Below are positions 9,877-21,060 of a DNA stretch of 64,000 nt, in pieces. The stretch comes from Isoetes taiwanensis (Eukaryota > Streptophyta > Lycopodiopsida > Isoetales > Isoetaceae): contig JAJEKV010000040.1 in assembly GCA_021234155.1 (NCBI GenBank), forward strand, positions 12,109,072 through 12,173,071. Reading direction: 5' to 3'. Within the stretch, counting starts at the first letter, position 1. Every line of letters begins with the position of its first letter. A model generated the notes under the pieces. That model was not told the DNA's origin. It saw nothing but the letters and a program-made list of their open reading frames with translations, and did not search any database. The position numbers were made by a program, and so were the translations under genes.

Positions 9877-12279
9877 TCACTGCCTCCTTAATGGGATTTC
9901 TTCTGCTGGCATTTCAAGGTCCTCTGGCCTTTTTAAACTTCCTGAGCTCAAGGAGTGTCGTGTTGAAACATGCGATGGTAATCCAGTGTACATACCTGCA
10001 CAGAACTGTGAGTCTAAGAGAAATATAATGTACATAAAACAGCGGATCAAACCTGTGTTGGCTGATGTATTTTCCCCATCTTTTGTTACATGCAGCAAAT
10101 AAGTGCCAGAAAGAATGGTAATAAAGCCACATAGTTCGGTCACAATTTGCTCCCCGTTTTGTGTATCCCAGTCCTATCATGTTTCAAATTAAAATCTGAG
10201 AATCATTGTAAATATACAACATGGGTATCTCTTCACCAAAACAGAATCATGTTACCTTAAACATAATGACACTGGCCACAATGGTAAAGGATGTAAACAT
10301 GACATAATAAATTGGTGATACTACTGCAGTATTGAAGGTGTCCAATGCCTGCCATAATCGTTATGATGATTATGTAAGCAGGTAATCAAAGTACAAAACT
10401 GAAACAAGTTTAACAGATACTCTGAAGTTTACACATGTCAATGAATTCATTCATATTAGAATAACAAAAATTTGGTCATTACATACCACCCATTCAGCAT
10501 TCTATAACTGCTGGTAACTTAAATTAATTATTAGATAAATGTCTCCACAGCGTAGAATTTGTGTTGATTTGGATGTGCTAATCCGACAAAGACTATAAGC
10601 CTAGAAACTAAAATAATATAAAGATGAGAAGCTACAATATCTGGTCAATAGTGTAGTCTGAGTAACCTACCAACGTGTCTAGGTTCATCCATAAGAATAT
10701 CAAATTGGCCTTGGCATTGCTTAGCTAAAGACACATATGTCCTTTTAAGAGCATCAAATGAGGTTCTACGAAACAAGTTTCCAATGTTCTATTTTAAAGT
10801 GGTTAAGAAAAGCACCAAACGATGTTCCCATAGTTTCAAGAAGACTTCCATCCTTTTCCTTCTTTAAAAGGGCCCTAGAAAACTAAAAAAGGAGTACTAG
10901 CTGATATTGGAAAAGTCATCTCCTGGATGGCATTATACCAGATAGGGATTTTGGAGCATAATGTAAAGGCTTTCCAAGTTCAACCAGGGCCTTCAAAAAC
11001 TGTTCAGCATCCTATAGCCAGATTGAATTGGCTCCTTGGATATTCCTAAAAAATGTTAAACAACAAGCAAGGTTGACTAAATACCTTGTTAAGGTAATTC
11101 ATCTGTGTCAAGACACAAGAAATGAGCACCATCGCAAAGGCCCAGGTTTGGGGGTATATTAGTTGATTCACTCCTTCAAAAGTAAGCCGTATTGCAATTC
11201 CTAAGGCCTTCGCACTCATGACCTGGCATGGTTGAAACCACCTAGTTGAGACATAAAAGACTAACATATTGCACATGATAAGCTCTGATGTTTGTGGTCT
11301 TACCGATAACGAACCAAAAAGTGAGCATATTCCAACATAGACCATCACTTCGCTATTCCCATAATGGGGTACAAAATGAAAGATAAGAACCAAAGCAACT
11401 GCCATAATAGAAACGGCATACAAAAGAAATGCTGCAGCATATGTGAACTTTCATAAATCATTTGAGTTCAAGGATAGACCTAATAATAAAACAGAAAAAA
11501 CAAAAGCTCGAGCAAGAAAATACCTGGCTCAGTGGCAAGTTGCCAAACCTCCTGCACCGATTGTATCTCCCGCTCTTGTGGAGCATGAAGAACAATACTA
11601 ACAGAACCAACAACGCATAACACACAACCCAAGATGCCCAAGGTAGGAAGTTTTTCCTTTAACATAATATCTGCTAAAACTGCACTGGAATAGGGACAAA
11701 AAGAGCTTCCAGATCAGAAATAAGTTCCTTGGTAGATGTAAACAAACTGCATGGTTGGATCTGCACCTAACGATAATGCTTAGAGCTCCCAGAGGGGTGA
11801 CTAAAATAGCTGGGGCAAATGCATATGCTGCAAAGTTCGCAACCTCGCCAACAATCACTGGAAGCTATCAAGTAGCGTAAAAAAATGGAACAAGTAGCAA
11901 GATAGGAGATAAATACATGTAAAAATGTTTATTACTTACTGGTTATCATCCCTGCCCACCATAGGGGTTCTAGCAAATATGAAAATCCTCCGACTCCTGA
12001 AAATTAAAGTGGATAGGTGAGAACTGTAGTTGCAGTTTTAAGTTTAGGTCATGTGAAATTTGCAGAAGGAAGTACCATACCTGCTCTCATTCCTGAAGCA
12101 CCAGCACGTTTTAGTCCTTTTTTCTTCACAATAAAGCTAGACCCAATGAATAGACTGGAAGAAAGAGCTAAAATAAGACCACGGTGATTATCTGCCGATG
12201 GTGCAAGGGGCACAGACGCACCATTGGCCATAGACACTTCTGGTGGAGCTAGCAGTATACTAGCCATTGACAGGGGCAT
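9877..12279 (-). CDS. NIPA-type magnesium transporter, nine exons, 368 aa
   Basis: Exons on the minus strand: 12279-12081, 11996-11940, 11857-11767, 11684-11524, 11431-11304, 11222-11085, 10348-10256, 10173-10053 and 9995-9877. All eight introns have GT-AG ends, phases agree, and the spliced length is 1107 nt with no internal stop. The product matches the DUF803/NIPA family throughout: [106 protein letters not shown]. These are multi-pass membrane proteins; plant members are placed in plasma or endosomal membranes, with Mg2+ transport shown for animal relatives. The start is the ATG after a TTGCAG, so a 5'-UTR intron may precede it. Met-5 or Met-17 are alternative starts. No defect is seen. 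Confidence 0.95.
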
Positions 12280-13420
12280 CTGCAACAATCTGTGGTCAGT
12301 ACAAATCTTCCCTTTTCCTCAGTGCATCTGTGATACCGTATCCCAATCCAGGATCTATTAAACTGTATCCAAGTTTCTCTTCAATTGTACACCAACAGTC
12401 TTAACAGTAAAGCTCCAACCATAAACGCACGCAGGCTTAGAACTCTTACAAGATTTGAGCTCAGAGTAACCTAAGGCTTGCAAATTCGAGTCTGAAAAGA
12501 ATTATGTAAGCTAAGGTCTATTTTAGCACAAAAGCTTGAAATCCCACTGAAAATGTGACGAATGCAAAAATCTAAATGCGCAGGTGCCCAGGACAGCAGA
12601 AAGAAGAAGGACCTGCCCTCCGGAGTATGGCGACGAACATGGGAAGCCAACAGATAATAGTAATAAATTGATGGGTAAAGTGTATGGAAGTTTACAATTG
12701 TCCAAGGTCCGGTCTACTGTTGACATTTCCATGTAAATAAAAATACGACACAATTTGGTCGTGGTTTCTACGAAAGGAAAGGTTTTCTAGCTACGAGCCA
12801 ATGACACCATGCCATGTGGCACCAGTTCTTTTACTGAAACAAATTTCAGAGTGAGGATTGCAGTGATAGACGAATTTCACAGCAATCTTACCTCGTGTTC
12901 TACCTCGGAATTGCCTCGGCACTATTTCCACCCTGGATTTCAAACCTTGAGATGTTTCTTGTGTAAAATCATTGTTTGTATTGGTCTCACCTACTCTAGG
13001 TGCAAAGAAAGTGGTAACCCTACTTTAGTCTATGGTAACTAAACTTAACATGGGCATCTGCCCCTTTATTGTTGAACTTGGACTAAGCAACCTAGCATAT
13101 ACATTGCCAAGTTATGGGAAATAAACCGACACTTCCAACCTGGCAGTATACAAATGTGGGGACAAATTGATAAACATCATGACAAGGATAGGAAACTCTA
13201 ACAATAAAATATGTCCAAAAGAATCCAAGAAGCCTTGGTCTAGTGTGACATCACTGGGTCCAAAGAAACTACTAGCTAATTACTAAGTTAAATGAATGGT
13301 AGAAAGTAATCCATGTTGCCTAACTTTTTGATAAGGTGATAGCTATTAAATGCCTTATCCTAGCTTCAATTTGCTATCTAGATGTTTGTTCTAAGATCAA
13401 AACGATATAATCCCTTTCCC
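12280..13420. other. NIPA upstream region, no gene seen
   Basis: A pyrimidine tract and TTGCAG sit immediately upstream of the NIPA ATG, consistent with an untranslated first exon further right on the minus strand. Nothing else here is convincing. Confidence 0.4.
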
Positions 13421-13520
13421 TCGGGGCATGGTCCTTGTGGTAGGACCTTAAACTCACCACACTTAAGATCACAAGTTCAAGTATGACCCACCGCGGACTC
13501 TAAAACTTGATGCCATGCGG
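13421..13520 (+). mobile_element. Possible tRNA-derived SINE remnant
   Basis: TGGTCCTTGTGGTA (13429-13442) resembles a Pol III A box. AGTTCAAGTATGACC (13473-13487) resembles a B box, about 30 nt further on, as in tRNA genes. The intervening sequence does not fold as a tRNA. No tail or target duplication was identified. Confidence 0.3.
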
Positions 13521-13721
13521 TTATAAGTATGAGACTAGCCATACATAATCTACCATAACATGGAGCTACGCTAGATTATGGAGCTACGCTAGATTGGCTT
13601 CATGTCACTGTGATTCATGTTATGTACAAAATGTTGCATGATGAATAAAATAACTTACAAAATAACAATTCCTAAAAGTTTATATTTTTCTTTTTCTTTT
13701 TATTTTTATTCTTATTCTTCT

Positions 13722-13802
13722 CTTTCTTCTTTCTTCTTTCTTCTTTCTTCTTTCTTCTTTCTTCTTTCTTCTTTCTTCTTTCTTCTTTCTTCTTTCTTCT
13801 TT
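13722..13802 (+). repeat. (CTTCTTT)n pyrimidine microsatellite
   Basis: About ten near-perfect 7-bp TTCTTTC-type units follow a T/C-rich stretch. The run ends in TTTAG, so it also forms a strong polypyrimidine tract before a possible 3' splice site. Confidence 0.95.
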
Positions 13803-13804
13803 AG

Positions 13805-14191
13805 CAAGAGTTGAGACTTTGAAGCAATTCGAAGCTATCCACGTTGCAGCCATCTAGGATTATTGTGCATGTGGAGAACCTCATAGTCGTCCGATTTGAT
13901 CTATGGTGGAGAAAAAACTTGGAAATTCCAGTATGTCAATGGGTAGCGTTGGTGGTTATGGCTAGAGCACTTGAATTGGCATTATGGCATTTTGGAAATC
14001 GATTTTGCATTATGGCATATAGTAAGTTTGAAAGCGGCGCATTGCTTATTGCTCTTATTTCAGAAGCTATATTCATTTGCTTGCTTTATGAATCGTTATG
14101 CAAACCAATTCCTAAGCTTTTGAGGGATTCTAGTTCTACTGCATCTGCCACGTTCCTCATCATCGGGTGGGCCAAGTTCCTAGTTGAGAAG
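13805..14191 (+). CDS. Candidate internal exon, unknown hydrophobic protein
   Basis: The segment is bounded by TTTAG at 13801-13804 after a long pyrimidine tract and by AAG|GTAAGT at 14191/14192, an ideal plant donor. One frame is open from 13821 to the donor (about 123 codons). It encodes alternating hydrophobic stretches such as ALVVMARALELALW and GALLIALISEAIFICLLYE that could span membranes. A stop at 13818-13820 in the same frame means the true acceptor may be the TTGCAG ending near 13850. I do not recognise the protein and found no partner exon. Confidence 0.3.
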
Positions 14192-14500
14192 GTAAGTCTA
14201 TATAGGACTGTCTAGAAATCATACAATAGAAAATTAGTCGGGACTACCGTAGATAGAAAATTGATGGCTTATGAAAATCAGTTCCTTAGATTTTCATCAC
14301 CTTGTATGGGTACGATATTTGGCTTTTAAGCTATCCTTATCTTATCTTAACTGTTGAGTTATGAAACAAAGAAACTTCCAATTAGGTCGAAAGAAAGCAC
14401 CTTCCAATACAGATTTCGGGGCTGAGCAAGATCTGAGGCGCACTTGGTGCTGATTTTTGCCAGCTTTTAGTTGGCCTTTGCAACAGCTGGCATCAAGGAT

Positions 14501-14665
14501 TAGGTTAGAATTGGAATGTTAGGTGACCTCCTGGCGATGGTGAAAGGGCATTTGCCAAAAGGTTTGATGTTCTTTGCTTGTGCTACAGACTTCACAAGAG
14601 ACGGTCCACTCCTTGCAAAGTAGAATTTATACAGCTTCTTTTATAGATGCATGGGTTTGTGAGAA
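14501..14665 (+). repeat. Dispersed repeat, copy 1
   Basis: About 165 bp beginning TAGGTTAGAATTGG recurs at 15814-15978 with roughly 90% identity by eye. Both contain GGGCATTTGCCAAAAGGTTT and GATGCATGGGTTTGTG. It is non-coding as far as I can see. Confidence 0.85.
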
Positions 14666-15112
14666 CTGGGTTTGCCCTTCCGAATGAAAAGTCTGCTAAC
14701 AAAGAGGTGAAGCTTCATCCTTTTCTTTTTTTTTTTGTTTGCCGAGTTGAAAAATAAGCAATCAATGAGCATCCTTTTGCATGCTTAAGGTGTTTTTTAG
14801 TAAGATCTGGTAGTTAGTATATTCTCTTTTTATTTTGTAAGAAATATTGTCTTCACCGTGTCCTCTTTACAAAAGGATGAAATTATTGCCAAATCTGGTA
14901 ATTCTTATAAGGCTAGTAGGACTTCCAGTTGACTGGACATTTGTGCTTTGGTAAATAGACATTGAGTTTTGCTCTTTTTTACGTATTCTGGCAGCACCAA
15001 ATTAATTGGTCATCCCATGGCATAGAAGCTATTGCATGCTTGATCTTCATTGACTGGTTAAGTGATGTAAGTTTGACAGGCTTTTTACAGGAATTGTAAG
15101 AACGCTTCATAC

Positions 15113-15290
15113 CACTAGAGATTTTGCAAATTTTCTTTTTGTTCCTTCGTATAGAGACACCTCTGTTGCTAGTCCTTGCAGTCCTCAAGAGTATATGCTT
15201 CCTATTACTAGAGAGTTTACAAATTTTCTTTTTGTTCCCTTGGATGAGCCATGTCTATTGCTAGCCATTGAAGTTCTCATTAGTCCTTGC
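15113..15290 (+). repeat. Imperfect tandem repeat, ~90-bp unit x2
   Basis: ACTAGAGATTTTGCAAATTTTC... (15113 on) is echoed by ACTAGAGAGTTTACAAATTTTC... (15209 on). Both are followed by a TTGCTAG segment and a CATTG/CTTG-CAGT-type segment. Confidence 0.6.
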
Positions 15291-15813
15291 ATATATTGTT
15301 GCCAATAAGTTGTCAGACCAGTTGCAATACTTTGTGTTGCCACTTGTGATTCTGATCCTGATAGCATTATAAGGCTTTAAAATTTGCTGGAAATGCTGCT
15401 TTTGCGCTTAGGCAGAACGTTTTGGCTGGAGCAAAGCTCTCGCCAGAAATATTTTTGAAAGGTCAATGTTTGAACATTACGTAACTTCCAAAAAGAGGCC
15501 AAAGGCAAAGCTTAGGAAGGCCATAAACACTCAACACCCTTTCTAGTTTGCACAGTTAAAGGATTCGTTGAAAACACTGAACAAATTTTCAGGTGAATCG
15601 CAAATAAGGAATAAAGACTTTAGGGTGTTTTCCAGGAGATAAGGAGATGAGATTGGGGTATATGGCATGCTTAGAGCTGCAAACTAAAGGCTGTTCAAAA
15701 TTTCGATGTGCCTTACTTCTTATTAGATATACTGACTATAGATGTTATTTCTGTTATCACTAGGCTGTGAAAAATAGGGGTTTCAACCCAAAAAATCGGG
15801 TGCCCACTCCTAT

Positions 15814-15978
15814 TAGGTTAGAACTGGGATGGTAGGTGACCTCTTGGCTATGGTGAAAGGGCATTTGCCAAAAGGTTTGATGTTTTTTACTTGTGCTACA
15901 GACTTCACAAGAGACAGTCCACTCTTTGCAAAGTGGAATTTATACAACTTTTTTTTATAGATGCATGGGTTTGTGGAT
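15814..15978 (+). repeat. Dispersed repeat, copy 2
   Basis: Second copy of the 14501 repeat. Its right end lies about 60 bp before the KIN17 fragment, so the fragment may have been moved together with it. Confidence 0.85.
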
Positions 15979-16042
15979 TCAAATCTCATGAAACCAATGC
16001 GATTTAAGTTAAATGGGACAGCCTTCATGTAGATCCTTAGAG

Positions 16043-16428
16043 GCATTAGATGAAATTATGAAGGAGCAAGAGCGTGCCAAAGAGAACGTTAATAGGAAGG
16101 ATTACTGGCTTTATGAAGGTTTGCTGGTGAAGGTAATGTCAGAAAAGGGTTATTATAAGCAGAAGGCATTGTGATGAAATTTGTGGGCAAGTACATCGGG
16201 GAAATTGAAATGCTTGAGAGTGGTGATATGCTTAAGGTTGATCAGGAAGAACTTGAAACTGTCATTCCTCAGGTTGATGGGCTTGTTAAAATAGTTAATG
16301 GTGCATACCGAGGATCAAATGCAAGACTGCTTTCTGTTGATACAAGCTACTTCTACGCAAAAGTTCAAATTGAGAAAGGGATGTATGATGGCAGGGTCTT
16401 GCCTTTTGTACTGATAATCGTTACTTAA
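16043..16428 (+). pseudogene. KIN17 C-terminal (KOW domain) fragment
   Basis: The translation shows ALDEIMKEQERAKE, RKDYWLYEGLLVKVM, EKGYYKQK, then after a one-base frameshift near 16168 GKYIGEIEMLESG, VDQEELETVIPQVDGLV, KIVNGAYRGSNARLL and VQIEKGMYDGRV. This is the C-terminal tandem SH3/KOW module of KIN17, a nuclear DNA/RNA-binding protein tied to replication and RNA processing. The normal end is replaced by an unrelated VLPFV... tail and a stop. The N-terminal zinc finger and winged helix are not found nearby. With a frameshift and only the C-terminal third present, I call it a fragment pseudogene. A single exon of a real gene is less likely but possible. Confidence 0.88.
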
Positions 16429-18095
16429 AACGTTGGGAGTTTTCAAGATTATCTATCCTAATAGCAAATTTTTGTATTTCAAAGCTGCAATGGAAGTAAT
16501 ATTTTTGTCTACGACTATGTCTTAGCAACCGGATTTTGCTTTCTTGGATCTTTCCACGCCGGATCCATGTAAAATATAGATGGATTCCTGTTTGGTGGAG
16601 CTCCGAAATCTTGCCCTATTTTTGGGCGAACACAGCATTTCTTTACTAAGTGTTTCAAACCCACAGTAGAGTTCCATCTGATGACGTGAAGCTGTAATTT
16701 GATCTTCTGGAGATATGGAGCAAAAGCCAGAGGAGCAAAAACCAAGAGACCCTGTTGTTGCAGAAATGACGTCATGTTTCATTGCTCTTCTTCCGTATAA
16801 CACAGACAAAGCAACATCCTCAGACACACAAAGCACATGATTGTTCCTTCTCTATCAGACTTACTGTGAGTATTTTCCTCTTCCCTTGAGCATTCGTATT
16901 GTTAAGCAGGTGAAATTCGAATTGGTCCGTTCTTCTCAGTGTGGAGGTAGTTACAATTTGCCATTTTAAGAAAGCCTCGTGGTTGAGGGATTTCTTGGAA
17001 TAACCTTATAAGAATTGGGTCCAAATACCCATTGTGGCTATGAGCTTGCCGGATAAATTTTAGGTCGGATTTCGCCTAGCACGGCTTGTTATGGCTTTCA
17101 GTTTGTCCATCTTTCTCACCTTGGCACCTTTCCACAAGGAGCAAGTATGGGCGGAGATTTATTTTTAAAGCCACCTAGCCAGTTAAACAACAGGCGAGCT
17201 TGAGCATTTGTGCAGATGCTAGTGATGATACTGCCATGGTGTAATCTGGAGTCTGATGTTAGTTGATTAGTTATTTATTAAGAGCCGGAGAGTTTGGATT
17301 TGAGAGGAGAGGGATTATGAACACGAACCCAGTGGCCAAAACATCCATTGATAATGGGTTGCTTAAGGACGGGGCACGGCAAAGCCAAAAGAGCGCTCTT
17401 CACTTGAAAGAAATAGGACATGTTGCAAATTGCTGGATATGGGCTTCTATTACTCAAAGGGAATATCAAACTAGTGAATTGATATTTGGGCCAAATATGT
17501 ATATCCAGTATGAGAACCACATGATTGAATCTTGCTGTTTTTTTATACACATGGCAACGATATGTATGCATTCTTATTCCACCATTTAGTTTCAGGCATA
17601 AAGATTTGGCATTATGCATGTCTGCTACTTGGACCGAATATGTATATCTAGTATGAGAACCACATGATTGAATCTTGCTGTTTTTTTATACACAGGGCAA
17701 CGATATGAAATCAATGTACTTAACCAATAATCATGTGTCCAATTTCATTGCCACCTTGTCCCAGAATATAGCTTTATAGCTTTTTGGATGCACGAATAGG
17801 GAGCTACAGGCGGTTATGAGGTTAGTATATCATTTTTGGGTTGCCCCTAAGGGGCAAACCCTCGTTTATGTGGGTTTATGGCATATCCAAGTATATGCCA
17901 GCATATGCCTAGGATATGCTGATGACTGCTCCAAACTGGCTGTTGCCAGTAAACTGGCGGTCAGCCCTTTTGCCGCCCAAACCCCCCTTCAGGTTGCCTC
18001 TTGAAAATCGATTTAGCTCGTGATCTTGTTCAGGGTATCTCAAATGGTCACAGTTTTATTGCTATGGCTTGGTGTATGACGGCATGTGCTGAAGT
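16429..18095. other. No gene recognised
   Basis: ORFs here overlap on both strands without family signal. A GGGCAA/TTGCCC-type palindrome sits near 17842-17858 and several GCATATGC words near 17890-17920. A ~50-bp segment around 17510-17560 is repeated at 17650-17700 (GAACCACATGATTGAATCTT). Confidence 0.4.
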
Positions 18096-18200
18096 AGAGC
18101 TTGCTGAGCCGTTGAAGCAATAGGTTGAAGCATAGGTTGCTGAGCCATTGAAGCAACAGGTTGAAGCAGAGGTTGCTGAGCCGTTGAAGCAGAGGTTGCT
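18096..18200. repeat. Tandem repeat, ~30-bp unit x3-4
   Basis: Units of the form GTTGCTGAGCCRTTGAAGCA recur across this stretch. Minus-strand translation gives AQQPxLQPxAS repeats; plus-strand gives VAEPLKQ repeats. I cannot decide whether either is a coding exon. Confidence 0.75.
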
Positions 18201-18599
18201 GACCGGAATCCAACAGAAAGGGCATTTCCAAGGTTGCAAGGAGTGTTGAAAATATCAAAGAAGAAGATGACTGAGGTATAAGCATTTCCTGTTTTGATCC
18301 CACAAAGCAAATCACTTGATTTGCTTTCATTTTTGCGCATATTTTTTGATCCTGGAAGGATTTTTTCTGCTTGCAGGTGCTCTGGAAAGATTGCAAGTAC
18401 TCCTTACCATTTCAATAACGATTTGCTTTTTTATTTGCTATATTGTTGATTTGGGCATTTTGTGCAACAGACATGGCAGTCCTAGAAGCCAAGCTCTAGA
18501 TTTGTAACTCTGAAGTGGACGGCATTTATCAAAAGTAAGTTCTGTGCTTCTAGATAGGAAGTGTATCAATCCCAGTTTTGGCCGTTGGGAACAACTCCA

Positions 18600-18841
18600 T
18601 AGAATGTATCAGGTGTATATATGATCATGGGCTTGCAAAAAATAGAAATCAGATTTGTGTGCTATTTTTTTCCATCGCAGCTTTATATCCCCCTGGAGAA
18701 CCTATTGTCTTGGGGAACCTTTTGCATGCAGAATTGAGGCTTACTTTGAATCATGCAGATTTGCCCCTGGATTCTCTACCCACTTCACAATGGAACAATC
18801 TTCACAGACAATTCATGAGGCTTTAACACAGAAGCGCTTGG
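18600..18841 (+). repeat. Host segment, left copy of a tandem duplication split by the Ty3 element
   Basis: GCAGCTTTATAT...TTCATG at 18678-18818 matches 32045-32183 on the far side of the element at roughly 85% by eye. Before insertion the two copies were tandem. The plus frame starting AALYPPGEPIVLGN is open and protein-like, with PLDSLPTSQW near the end. The right copy stops at a TAG where the left has TGG. No family recognised. Confidence 0.7.
18837..18841. repeat. Target-site duplication CTTGG (left)
   Basis: CTTGG directly precedes the LTR TGTGACG and recurs at 31973-31977 directly after the other LTR. Confidence 0.93.
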
Positions 18842-20440
18842 TGTGACGCTCCCAGAATATATACGACCCTCGGACGTATACATACGGGGACTTTCCCCTC
18901 CCATGGCGATCCTCTCACCATGAGCAGGGCCCTCCGTCTGTTTCGGGCCACCTATGAACTGAGGCCCGAAAGAAGGACACGAAGGGGTCATTCGGCCCAC
19001 GCCTTCAATGGGACTCCTACGTCGCGGAAGCATGAATACAAGGGTTAGCACACAGCACGAATATACATAAATAACCACCACGAAGGGTGGCGCATCCATC
19101 CAAAATACCAACGGCATAGAATATGCATCTAATCCTAAGAAAACGCCCAAAACCCAGGCTTCTACCCCGGCTCAGACTCCAGTGAGGATCGACTGACGGC
19201 TGGGCCTCAAGAGATCAGCAGACCGAGTCTTGGCATGGCGTTGGCTGGCATAGAACATCGGCTAGGGTTGTCCACTCCATCCGCCCCTCCTGTGCACACT
19301 TTGCAGATGGGTCAATTCATGCTATGGCTTTGCTATAGCCTTCCGGAGACGCAGGTTCGAGGAATCACCCTTTGAGCCTACTCCAGGTTCATGACGCCTG
19401 GTCCGATGAGGCAGGTCGGGGAAGCGTCCCCTTCCAGAATCACAGTGGTTCCATGGGCGAGCTAGAGAATACGTGCCGCATCAGCTGACCCGTGATCCGT
19501 GCGACTTACCGCCCCTAAATCTACTCAAAGTGCAAGGTGCTCCATACGGATCACACCTTCCCACCCAGGAGTGTCGGACCCATACCCGCCCCTACGTGGA
19601 TGGCCATCGGGCCTAGCCCATCAGAGGAGTCGGGAGCCATGTATGCTCATGCAAGACCCCACCCCTCATGTCACCTTGTGTTCCTTGTCCGGTGCTAAGC
19701 CGCACCATAGCATCTAGGACCCGGTGGGCTCTTGTGCACAGCCGCAATTAATGGGACTTTACAGGCTATCTAGGAGCATACTACTATACACGGTTCAGAG
19801 GCCTCTACCCCCGTAATCCCCCGTTTCAGAATCGATTTAATCACGTAACTAACAATCAATCCTTTGAGAGAAGAACCCGAATTGAATGTAAAGAGAACCC
19901 ACTTGTACAACCAAGGGTTAGTTCCTATGATTAATTACTGAGAGAACAGAGAAACGCAGACACAACCAAGCGTTATCTAGAACTCACACAACCACCTACC
20001 CGAATTCTGGCTTGACTCGTTTCCATGGGGCCTCCATCTCCGGGAGTTGTTAATCATTTGTTACTTCACAGGGGACGATCGCTATGGTGGTTCTGCAAGG
20101 GTGTGATGGCTCGCTCTCCCGGCCTTCTTTGGTCGATCTTCAGGAGTCAATCCCAGGGATAGGGGTCAAGCTGGCATCCAAACTTGGCAATCCCCATGCT
20201 CCCCCAATCGATTGGGGCAGGTGGCGCCTCCCCAAATGGTATTTCCTAGGTTATAGGTTATTATTATTAATGTGTTAAATTAGCATAGCTAATTTAATCC
20301 ATTGTAAGGTAACCCCCTAGGTTACAATTAAGTTCCCATACCCCCATGGTAGCGTACCTTTAGGGGGGTGACATGCTTGTATTTGTACGTGGCCCGTATA
20401 AATACGTGACGTAGACCGTACAAATACGTGGAACGTCACA
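18842..20440 (-). repeat. Ty3 element 3' LTR
   Basis: This 1,599-bp LTR has TGTGACG...CGTCACA inverted ends and matches 30364-31972. The first ~450 bp and the last ~350 bp look identical between copies, whereas 19290-20100 has many small differences and indels. No ORF of note is inside. Confidence 0.95.
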
Positions 20441-20453
20441 TTCTCCCCTCCTT
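20441..20453 (-). other. Polypurine tract
   Basis: On the minus strand AAGGAGGGGAGAA abuts the 3' LTR start TGTGACG. This is the usual primer site for plus-strand DNA synthesis. Confidence 0.9.
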
Positions 20454-21060
20454 AAAAATTAATGCTGTCCTCAGCATTGGGGTCAGCTAACCGAATATAT
20501 TTAATTAGAAAATGGAGTTAAGAATATAACATTAATACGTCGAAAGTATTTCGGATAGTAATATATTGAAGTTACAATAGCAAAGTAGAAGCACGAAGGT
20601 GCCTTACACAACTTATCATCAAGAGAGTTTAGGACCAGAGTCCGATTCAAAACATTTAGACAACATAAATCACACATGTAGACAACAGGACTACGGGAAA
20701 AGTTGGGTCATCAGCAACCCTCTATACAAGGCAGGCGACGACCTGTTCACTGGCCTGCACATATCCATATACCCGTAGATTAATAATATGATGAAGGTGT
20801 GGTTAAAGGGTCCACCCCCCTACAATTAAAATAAATAAAAAAAATATCTAGAAGAAATGTATCATGCGGACGGTACGCAATTCATTATGGCATAAGGAAC
20901 GATTCAGTTCCCCGTATTGCCGGAATGACTGCGGTCTATTTACTATACGCTTCTCAAGCAATGCGCGGTCATGTCAACATCAACACTACACCACGTCCTA
21001 GAGAACACAAAGGTGATCTCATCATCGGTTATTTTTATAATATACGATGCATCTACCCCT
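20454..21060. other. Non-coding 3' region of the Ty3 element
   Basis: About 600 bp between the pol stop and the polypurine tract. AT-rich, no ORF or motif recognised. Confidence 0.6.

Noticed and set aside
16515..16836. Two overlapping minus-strand ORFs near the KIN17 fragment
   Set aside because: No family match, and they overlap in two frames.
17842..17990. Several short palindromes (GGGCAA/TTGCCC, GCATATGC)
   Set aside because: Short and scattered, without paired ends or flanking duplication.
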